Source of the DNA: Papaver somniferum
Taxonomy: Eukaryota; Streptophyta; Magnoliopsida; Ranunculales; Papaveraceae
Reading direction: 5' to 3'
DNA length: 64,000 bases
NCBI RefSeq assembly: GCF_003573695.1
Contig: NC_039364.1
Coordinates: forward strand, 234,601,656-234,665,655
The position numbers and the translations under genes were made by a program. Shown here in pieces: positions 11,713 through 20,855 of this stretch. Below the pieces are notes generated by a model, which was given only the letters and a program-made list of their open reading frames with translations, did no database searches and was not told the origin of the DNA. Positions within the stretch are counted from its first letter, which is position 1, and every line of letters begins with the position of its first letter.

Positions 11713-13080
11713 ACCTTGTATGTTATTTTAATTTTGCATAACATTTATTAGCCATTATCCTTACCTTGTATGTTTGCATAACATTTCTTATTTTAATTTT
11801 GGATGTAGGTGTAGGTATATGACCATTTCTCGACTTTGAAGTTGGCCAAAACATTTGAAAAGGATGTCGATTGGGTTGATACACTTCCAACAGCGGCACA
11901 ATACAAGCTTGATGAGGAGATGGCAAGGAATAAAGAGCAGTTGGTGGTAAACTTGAGAGAGAGGTTAGACTCTTTGGAGGTCAAGGACGTCGATTTTGAT
12001 CCATATGCCAAGCCGGTAGAATATGAACGCGAGCAAGATGTTTATCGTGGAGACAGGCCGGTGGGTATGTACTATGGACCATTGTTTTATCCCGGTGTTA
12101 GTGTAATTTCTGTTCCTCGGCGAGTACTACGTGAAGGAGGAGCCGTCCAAAAGGTCCCATTGTTTGACGAGAAATTCACATTGATGCCAAAGAGTTATAC
12201 TGGAACTAAAAGCACCACTTCTTCATGGTCTCAAAAGTATGATCCCGAGCCGAGCAATAAGCATTGGAAGAATTTAGATGATAACATATTAAATATGAAT
12301 TCGATAGCACCCTTGTATGATGATCCTCGTGAAGCTGATTCGGGCTATATGGATTGGTACAACCATATTTCTCATCCCTTTATTATCAATAAGGAAAGTC
12401 AGAAGAAAGTTGATAAGTCGAAGGGAAAGCAAAAGGAGACCATCATCTCCAAAAATCCCACTTATGAAGAGCTATCGAAGGCTTACAAGACAATGGTAAT
12501 AATTGCATTAATCTTCACTCTTGAATTTGAAGTTTTTGACATAAATAAGATATTATATAAGTTACTCATAACTAGAAGTTGTTGACAAATGAAATTAGGT
12601 TGTGGCAGGCAAGGAGTTGTTCAAGAAAATGAAGAAAAAAGCTAGCTGCAAAACACCGTTGACGGTTGATGAACAACATTATTTCATCAACGATTGGGAT
12701 GCTATTATGACCAAAGGACAAGGACCCCAAGTACCCTTAAAAAGGCCGACGAAGAAAAGGGATCGAGAAGCTGGTGAAGGCACAAGCAGAGGTAGTAGCA
12801 GCGGCCCAATTGGTGATGTCGGTGCAGCCGAAGATTAACGTGGAGGTGCGAGAACAAGAGGCCCTGGTAGTGGTCGTGGAACCGGCAAAAGGGGTGGTGG
12901 TCAATGAACTATTATGTTTTCTATGTTTTATTAAGTACACTTTGTGTTTGTTTGTTATCGACAACTTGACTTTGTGTGTGTTTGCTAGTTTATTTGGTAT
13001 TATCGATAATTTGACTTTTACGTATTAAGTGTTATAGATAATTTTCAGTTTTCATTATTTTAGTGACATGTTCAGTATCA

Positions 13081-13192
13081 GGTTCGACTTATAAGTTAAC
13101 TATAAATACAAGCCGAACCTGACAGAATTTTCAAACTTTTGAAAACTCTAGCCGTCACTACTTGTATTCAAAAATTCGTACTAGCCGAACCC
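13081..13192. repeat. TTCGGC palindrome cluster C (3' of the PMD gene)
   Basis: One full unit at 13081-13120 (left arm GGTTCGACT, one change) and a half unit GCCGAACCC near 13183, between the PMD gene and the SANT/Myb-like ORF. Confidence 0.8.
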
Positions 13193-13314
13193 TGAAATTT
13201 TTCACAAATTTCAAGGAACAACTCTTTTTTTTCAAAAATATAGCCGTTGTAAAACCTAAATTCTATATATACTTACCTATAGTTTCACATTAGAAAGCAC
13301 ATCTCCTGAAAAAT

Positions 13315-13716
13315 ATGGCACCCCCTAATCCTAAGTTTACTCTAGATGAAGATTTGTCTCTTTGCACGAACTATGTAGCATACTATCCAAAGAAGGGTGA
13401 AGAATGACGAGTGAAGGGTCTGATGAGTATGTACTACTTGGTTCGAATTCATGAAGCATTCTCTAATGAAACATGTAATCCTCACAACCGGGATTCAGCA
13501 TCCTTGTTTTGACGAATTGAATATATTAAGAAAAAGGTTACCGACTTTATAGCGTTAGTTCGGGTTGTGAATCGCTATCGACTCAAGGGTGAAACTACCT
13601 CCGAAATTGAAGTGCGAGCACTAGACGAATAACGAAGATGGAAAGGAAAGAATTTCAAATACGAAGCTCACTACCGCATTCTTAGAAAGTTTCTCATAAT
13701 CCGTTTGGGATACTAG
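13315..13716 (+). pseudogene. Small SANT/Myb-like accessory ORF of the MULE
   Basis: A 134-codon frame from ATG 13315 to TAG 13716, interrupted in frame by TGA, TGA and TAA, each followed by CGA. The start FTLDEDLSLC and the end FKYEAHYRILRKF resemble the Myb/SANT-like proteins linked to the NAM-associated family, which open with an F-T-x-E/D-E-D motif and end with F-K-x-E-x-x-W/Y-x-I-L. A TATA-like run (TATATATA) lies about 45 bp upstream. Similarity is by motif only. It may be a DNA-binding partner of the transposase, which is inference. Confidence 0.6.
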
Positions 13717-13883
13717 ATGGATGGTTTTCCTTTGTATTGCTACCATGTTCTTTTGTAATGCTACCATGTTTTTATGTATTACTTCCATGTTCTTATGTAA
13801 TGGGAATGTAACTTGGAATGTAATCCTTCAATGTATGAATGATAAAAGACTTATGAATTGAATAAACTGTTAACACGGGATAT

Positions 13884-14100
13884 GGTTCGGCTCAATATGA
13901 ACTTAAGGATAATCATCCGAACCTGACTGAGATTTCAGGGTGAAAGGAAATTGTCAAGTTCGGCTTATACGTTAAATCCATTACAAGCCGAACCTGTCCA
14001 AAACCTTAAATATTATGCCAGGTTCGACATATATATAAATTAAAACACAAGCCGAACCTGGATTTATACTTGGTTAGGCTAGTTGTTTCATTGCCGAACT
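13884..14100. repeat. TTCGGC palindrome cluster D (between convergent genes)
   Basis: Units at 13884-13924, 13956-13995 and 14021-14059, with a degenerate fourth at 14072-14100. They fill the spacer between the Myb-like ORF and the 3' end of the transposase gene. Confidence 0.88.
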
Positions 14101-14292
14101 ACATCCTGTTTAATGTATATTACTGACTTGTCTGCCAATGAAAATACCTTCCATAACATAAAGCAAATCTCATTCAAATACAAGGAGTCTATAAGGTAAA
14201 ATTAAGTGCAATTGTTAGTTTACCGAAAAAACCGAAATCTACAATAGATTGAATGTACCACAAAAATCAAATAACACTCTGATAGTGTCAAT

Positions 14293-17200
14293 TTATGGAG
14301 ATCCTAGACGGATCACCTCTTCCTCATCATCTTCACTAACCTCTTTCTCATCATCTTCATCCTCATCACTTGAAAACATAATAACTTTTCCACTTGCAAG
14401 CGACACATTCAAAGCTTTCCAAAGATCCATTTCCGTTGCATAGCTTTCACACCAATCCATTGAATAATTATTTTCAAATCCAGGCCAAAAGGCTACACTC
14501 ATCAAGGGAGGTGATGGACAACCGGGTTTGAGTTTGAGGCCGATAAAATGACAATTTTGAACAAATTCCATAACAAGTCTTATATCTTTTACACCTTCAT
14601 GTCAAGGTTTTGTTGGAGGCGCGTAAGTAAAACTATTACCCGGCCACGCGAAATAATGTACGACGCAATCGAATGTCTCCGCTATTAGAATCCCACAAAC
14701 GGGCATGTACATCCAATGATCTTGGGTGATGATTTAATCCCCATGCAAACGACGTTCAAATGCAATGTACACTGATCCCACTCCTGCATCTCCCCTTGGA
14801 CCTGCTCTCATCATTGTCTTGTAGAATTCTTTGTTCCGACGTAGGGTTTGTAACAATCATTTTCTAATATAGTTGACTTCATTTTCTCGGGGCACCGGAT
14901 TGTTCCCATCTTTAAAAGGACCAAGTTGTTCCGCCGTTACGTAGTATCCACAATTTCCATCACCTTATACGTCGTCCATTGCTATGATATGCTCATGAAT
15001 TACCGGCGCTAGATCTTCCAAGTAGTTATCATATATAAAATTGATAGGCCGCAAATATTTACCGGACTTATCTCTTCTGGGTCCTCTCATCCTACCAACT
15101 TCATGTATGGTCTTTTTTTTTCCTTTACCTTGGTTTGTGAATGATGCATCTTACTCTTCCCCTTTGCTTGTGACGGACAATTATTCTCCTTGACCTATTT
15201 CATACTTGTTTCGGCTTTTTGAATACTCGGACGACCACGTTTTTTTGGAACTTTCACTTCTTCCTCCTTCATCAGTTTTTCAATTTCCTTCTTTGACTTT
15301 TCATACCTTGCATCATGGATTTCAAAACCGCATGAATCTCTATGGGTAACCAATAGTGCCTTGTTTGCTTGTCTAGTTTGGAAATTATTCATTTTATTAC
15401 TCTTTCTACCTTTCAGGAAACCCTTCTCCGGTTTCAAAATATTCTCTTGGGTGAATGGATACATTACCGGCAACATGTTGAGCCAAAAAATTTGTTTTTG
15501 AGCTCAGAACATATTCTTATATATCTCCGCCAACATTTTCCCTTTTGCGGTGTCCCAAATTTCTAGATCATCCTCGTCGTCTTCGGTTGGAGAGTATCAA
15601 AGCTTAATTGTTTCCAAAAGGATCAATGTCCTCAAATGGTATGATACCATCCTCGTACCTAATTATATCGTGGCGGCATGGAAGTCCCATAGACGTCTTT
15701 ATTTTACAAACACACTCTTCCTCCAAGTTGGCGCCAAATGTCTCAATCAAAGATACTTCTTCCATCAATAAATAAATGCAAAGATGGGAGACATTATAAG
15801 TTAATCCTCGTAGCCAAGGACTTTTGTAATCCTTGTGCTTGAACATAATGTTATGTTCGAACGCCGCCTTAATTCTCACAGTATCACTTTTGAAATATTC
15901 ATCAATTGCATCAAACACCGTAACAAAGGTGTCAACACATCCAAAAAGTTTCTTCTTCAACCGATAATGAGCCGACTCTACCATACTTGTGGCTTGGTTG
16001 TCGAAGTGTTTGTCGATTTGTGAAACAAGACACGAACCTTTCTTTATTAGGTTCCAACACATCTTCGAGCAAATAAATAATGACGTCGGGGTAATCGGTC
16101 CTCCAATGATTAATGAGCATTTTAACATTTTCTTCGTATACATCTTCGGTGATTGACCATACCAAAGCTTCCCATTCGCCATGGAAAGAAGCCCACAACA
16201 CCTCATTGTATTCATATCGTTTCAAGAATTCCTTCTTTTCATTTTCTTGTTTTTCCACCGGTAGTTTAGCAATATTGTCTAATTCTTTCATCTTAAGTGG
16301 TTGAATTATCGGCTGGCATTTTTTCCTCACATTGCACCATATATGAAACGTGCAAAGAAATTTGAAAGCATCCGGAAATACCTTATTAATAGCATACATC
16401 AATGATGAATCTTGATCGGATATGAACACTTTAGGAAGAGCACTCTCCCGGAAAATTAACTTCAATTGTTCTAACCCCCAAACATAACTCTCTTTGTTCT
16501 CGTTTTTCATGAAACAAAAATCCACGATGAACGGTGCCTTTGTCGACGTATGCCCAATAATGTTCATCAACGGCATCTCATATTTGTTAGTTTTGTACGT
16601 GCAATCCAATATAATAACTTGTGGGAAGCATTGAGCCAATTGGACGCATTCCGGGTGGGCAAGAAAAAGGTGTGTCACTTGACCAAATTTATCCAACTTC
16701 TTTTGGCAAGCGCAGTTATGCTTCACCCCTAACCACATCACTTGTTGCATCACCATCCTACCTTGCAAATTGAGTCTTCTAATCTTATTTCTTGCGTTGT
16801 AGATAGTTTGCATAGTCGACTTGTTATTCTTGTTGCCTTCTTCAATTTACTAAGAATCCTAGACGGTGGAATACATCCTCGTGTCATTTTATCCACTTCA
16901 AGCATCTCGTTGGGTTTAAGTCGCGCTACTTTCGCATGTCCATGAAGGTCACGTGGACATGGGTGGTTATGACGACAATCCATATCTTTATTCATAACCC
17001 AATATTCATCATCTTTGTTCAAGGTATTATTCTTGTTATTGAGGTTGAAAACGATCTTGAAAGGGAAGTTTCTTTTCTTCGTCTTTCTCATATTCTTTCT
17101 CCCGGTCTTCCAAACATATACAGAACCCTTTCTAGCCTTGCTATCGCCGGTTCCACTTCACCCAAAAATCAATTCAAACCGATCCCCTAGGCTTTGTTGT

Positions 17201-18173
17201 CCTTTAACTTGTACGCAATTTAGCTTCATCGCGTGTTCCTCATCCCACGCCACTGCTTGGGGTTTAGTTTTTCATCTCTACATTCATTCAACACAAATAA
17301 TTAGTAAAAAAACTTCGGAACATTCCGACAACATTAAGGTAAAAAACAAGTTCTTACGTACCAAATCATTTTGGAAGTGATCCCTAGTATCTTCGTGAAT
17401 CATGTCTACGGGATCAGGTTGATTTTCCATCGATACGGGTCCATCAAGCACGATCTATGAAGAATAACACAAGGTAAGATACTATAATGAAAAATCAATG
17501 GAAGGGTTCGGCTAGTACAATAATACATAAAAGAGCAGAACCTATCACATTTACAAGGTTCGGCTATTACGATATTCACAATATGTGCCGAACCTGTACA
17601 AAATTCTTAACCAAACAATACTTAGGAATATAAGTTATAAGGTTCGGCTTATATTCTACTTGATGAAAGAGCCGAACCATATAATCCCAAAAGGTTCGGC
17701 GCATATGAATTTATCAATATCAGCCGAACCTTGAATAAATTTTGTTCCAGAAGTTACAATGTAGGGTTCGACTACTTAGTTGTTATTTATAACAAGCCGA
17801 ACTATTGTCTAGAGAAAGGGGTTCGGCTACTAATCATAACACTTTCAGCTAGCCGAACTGTTCATCCATATTCGCAGAACCTTAGTGAAAAAACCCTAAC
17901 TTTTGATGATTTTAAGCTACAAAGTGAGATTAAACATAAGATAGAAGTGTAACTGTGTATTAGAAGCATTGGGTTCCTCATATATATATATATATATTCA
18001 TCATCAAGGTTTGGCTCATAAAAATCATCATCTTGAGTTTGAGTTTGAGCTTGATCTTGAGTTTGTTTAAAATCATTCTCATAATCTAAGAAATCAGCCA
18101 TTTACGGATCATTGTTGTAATTGATATGTATTTTCCTAGGTTTTTTAGATGAAGAATTACCCTCCTCATCCAT
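14293..18173 (-). pseudogene. FAR1-type MULE transposase with SWIM finger and OTU-like tail
   Basis: From ATG 18173, exon 1 encodes an acidic, Gln-rich N-terminus. A short exon lies near 17360-17450. The main part (from about 17265) has a FAR1-like N-terminus with the run RKTKKRNFPFK. The MULE DDE core follows: VIILDCTYKT (first Asp), FISDQDSS (second Asp), MVESAHYRLKKK (Glu), then a SWIM finger CVCKI...GLPCRH near 15655-15700. After KKRGRPS, the tail at 14293-15050 has DGNCGYYV, the catalytic motif of OTU cysteine proteases. One-base frameshifts lie near 16845 and 16015, and several TGA/TAA stops break the frame. It should have cut and joined ends at the TIRs. This copy is inactive. Confidence 0.82.
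17505..17859. repeat. TTCGGC palindrome cluster E (transposase intron 1)
   Basis: Six units in about 355 bp: 17505-17543, 17556-17595, 17641-17678, 17692-17731, 17765-17802 and 17820-17859. Spacer sequences differ while the arms are conserved. They lie between the first two recognisable exons of the transposase gene. Confidence 0.92.
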
Positions 18174-18438
18174 TGAATCAAATACAATTTACAAGTTTTT
18201 TTCTCACTTTCCCCTTCTACTTCTCTCCAAAAAAACCTAACTTTTTTTTTCTTACTAATTTTTTTTTGTCTACACAAATTTATAACTAAATAATCTTAAA
18301 ACTAATCACTAATCAGAATTATTTAAAAAATTATCAGTATTAACACTAATCCTAAAAGGGCAGATTTTCCATTACCAAAAATATTTACTTAAGGGGTTTC
18401 TGATTTTTCTATTTACACTCCTCTTTTGTCTTTATTCA

Positions 18439-18478
18439 GTATGCCCTGAAAGTTTTATATATTCCCTAAAACAGGGTT
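18439..18478 (-). repeat. Right TIR of the large MULE
   Basis: Inverted copy of 9522-9561, directly followed by the target duplication CTTTTCTATT. Confidence 0.85.
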
Positions 18479-18565
18479 CTTTTCTATTGGAAGTAAGGCC
18501 TTTTGTGTAGCTCTTTACAACAGGCATAATGAAGCCCATCCAAAGCTTTTTCCTCCAGTGTTAAG

Positions 18566-19770
18566 AAACCTGTTTTGAGGCATACTGAATTTTTTTGAGG
18601 CATACTTATTTATTATCCCATCTAGGGTGGTTTTATAAGGGGTGTCTAAAGGTAGTACAATTACCTATATATATATATATATCCTTAAACAATCTAATTA
18701 CTAGAGTGCCCTTATCCTCAAAAACCTAAAATCAAAAATCAAAATAACCTTTAAATTTAAACATCTTGGACTCCAATTCAATCAATCAATCAAAGGAAAC
18801 ACAAATCAAAGTGAGAGATGTTGGAGTGCGAAATCCAAATCTCAATTGCTCTTAGATGTATTTTAGAATACATTTGTAAAAAACTCATATTTTTTTTATT
18901 GATTTTATTTTGTTTGATCGATAAAATATGATTTCAAAGATGAAATTAGGATTTTCAGAAGATCAGTTCGGCTGATCTTGGAATATCAATTTTGAGCCGA
19001 ACCTAGTATATGATTTAGAGAAACACTATGTTCGGCTAATGCGATTTTGCTAGATTTTGTTCGAATCAACCGAACCTAAATTCGTCAGTTACAAAGTGAA
19101 GTTCGACGAATTACTTGTCATTCGAACCTTTGTTTTTTAAAAATACATCTGGGTTCGGCTAACAACGATTTTGTTCGAATCAACCAAACCAAAATTCGTG
19201 AGTTATAGATTAAAGTTCGGCTAACTTGTCAGCCGAACCTCTGTGTTCCGAAAATATACTTAGGTTTGGCTGACAAGTTGTTAGCGGAACCTAGGTATAC
19301 TTTCGAAACATAGAGGTTCGGCTGACAAGTTATCAGTCGAACTGTTCATCTGGTCAGTAGATTTGGGTTTTACAAATTCAATTTTTTTGAAAGATTCAAC
19401 TTATGAAAAGGACATTAGACCTCGTATAGAAGTTTACCTCTGATTTGAATCACACATTTTGGTCACTTCCAATCACCAAAATCTCAAAACCCAAGTTCTT
19501 TTTCACTTCTTCTTCTTCCTCTTAAAAATTCCAACTCTCTCACATAAATTTGATTTCTCTACTAATTTAACACTAATAACTTAATTTTTAATCAATCCTT
19601 AAAATTCCTAAATCAAATCTAATCATAATCATTAACACTAATTATGAAGAGGTAGTTATGCCATTATCAAAAAAGATGGATACGGGGTGATGTTGTTTTC
19701 TATTTAGTGACCCTATTTTGGTATTATTTAGTATGCCTCAAAAAAATCCAGTATGCCTCAAAACACGTTT
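18566..19770. mobile_element. Non-autonomous MULE of the same family
   Basis: The TIRs at 18566-18607 and 19729-19770 agree almost completely over about 40 bp and contain TTTTGAGGCATACT twice in tandem. The flanks CAGTGTTAAG (18556-18565) and CAGTTTTAAG (19771-19780) are a 10-bp target duplication with one mismatch. The 1205-bp element has no ORF of note but carries its own TTCGGC palindromes. Its subterminal sequence (ATTATCCCATCTAGGG) is related to that of the large MULE, only 87 bp away. It was probably mobilised by the transposase of that family. Confidence 0.87.
18965..19330. repeat. TTCGGC palindrome cluster F (non-autonomous MULE)
   Basis: About seven units in ~365 bp, including 18965-19004, 19030-19077, 19152-19200, 19215-19240, 19262-19290 and 19314-19345. 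Sequence around 19231-19265 is also complementary to 19289-19322, making a larger nested hairpin. Confidence 0.85.
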
Positions 19771-19780
19771 CAGTTTTAAG

Positions 19781-20855
19781 TGAAAAAAAAGAACAAATAG
19801 AGCTGAAGAGATTCGAAACAACGACACATAGTCCATAGGACTGACGAGTTGGTGCAATTTTTTGAAACTACGTATTGTATATTGACATCTAACTAAATCA
19901 ATTTGTAAAAAAACTACTCTTTTACATTAGAACGGACCATAAAATTCTGGTTTAACGGATGATTCGATTCTTGAAAATAGAAAACGATTTTTTTGAGTTT
20001 TCTCATCATAGTTTTGTTTTTCTTAGTCAAGAGAAAAAAAAATATGAATACTATTATATTATGTTAATTGGAGAAAAGTAAATTCGGCTATATAAAAAAA
20101 GCCCTATAATCAAGTTCTGACAAGGCCCTTTTAGACTCTGCTTTTGTTGCTTCTATGGATCATTTTGAAATTTGGTTTCCAAATTCATTTTCATCTTCTG
20201 AGTCTGAAAATTACTTCTTCCTAATCTTCGATTGATGACAGTTAAACCAGCAAAAAAATAATTGAATCCAAATTACAGACCTAGAAGAACATGCCATGTT
20301 CCATTGTTATTCTTTCTTTGCCAACCAGCCTATAATTGACGCTACCATTATTTTTTTTCCAATATGTAATATTGTTAACTTAAATGGTTTCCTAGAGTAA
20401 TTTCACATGAGAACTGAACTGAAAGACAAAGTCTATACATTTGTAGACAAGACAACAAAAATAGAGAGAGTGACAACCCAACGTCCATGCACCAAGTAAT
20501 TACACAATATTATCATAATGAGGTGAAGCTCCAGAACCATAATCTCAACCCCAATCTTTGAGTTCAGTGTCTTTCCAGCTAAGAATTTGCACCCAGGACA
20601 ACTAGGTTTTTATGAATCCTAAGAGCAAATTACAACTGGAGCGTCATTAAAACTGATTTACAATGTCTTTTGGGCACTCTAATGTGACCCAAGGTTCAGC
20701 TATCCAACACCACTCAGATGTCCATCAGTCTTATAGGTGATAGCATTCAGCTTTCCAGCTAACACGAAAAATGTGGCCGGACGGAGATCACTGCACTTTC
20801 CTACGAGAACAGGAATCTGTACCTTGCAATATGGCAGAGCAGGATGCTGTCCATG
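19781..20855. other. No gene recognised
   Basis: AT-rich spacer between the small MULE and the 3' end of the prenyl diphosphate synthase gene. Part of 20500-20855 could be that gene's 3' UTR. Confidence 0.5.

Larger units (their letters stand above)
9837..12907 (+). pseudogene. Plant mobile domain (PMD) protein gene of the MULE
   Basis: Four exons with GT-AG borders: 9837-9988, 10435-11566, 11809-12495, 12599-12907. Exon 2 encodes the PMD (aminotransferase-like) fold, recognised by HHRAAEWKL, FCRETYTFHLPFGEMTIT, DDTNKITGLKVRG and the YAWGTATLAYL region, the last of which usually precedes an exon break and a W-rich block. Exon 3 resumes with V-stop-VYDHF, where a Trp is expected. The C-terminus is basic and RG-rich. 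In-frame stops at 9924 (TAA), 11812 (TAG) and 12836 (TAA) each fit a single C-to-T or G-to-A change, and no frameshift was seen. Host PMD proteins (MAIN, MAIL) act in nuclear silencing and genome stability, and PMDs are also carried by transposons. The role here is unknown. Confidence 0.8.
9522..18478. mobile_element. Mutator-like element (MULE) carrying PMD, SANT/Myb-like and transposase genes
   Basis: The left end (9522-9561) and right end (18439-18478, inverted) share GTTTTAGGG-A/C-ATA-ATAAAACTTTCAGG-CATAC. They are flanked by CTTTTCTATG (9512-9521) and CTTTTCTATT (18479-18488), a 10-bp target duplication with one mismatch, as expected for a MULE. Inside, a PMD gene and a SANT/Myb-like ORF read rightward and a transposase gene reads leftward, so transcription converges. 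Introns and spacers hold clusters of TTCGGC palindromes. Every gene contains premature stops, so this copy is probably immobile by itself. Confidence 0.88.

Noticed and set aside
10084..19345. Regularly spaced palindromes as a CRISPR array
   Set aside because: This is plant nuclear DNA, the units are inverted pairs rather than identical direct repeats, spacing is irregular, and they lie inside transposon introns.
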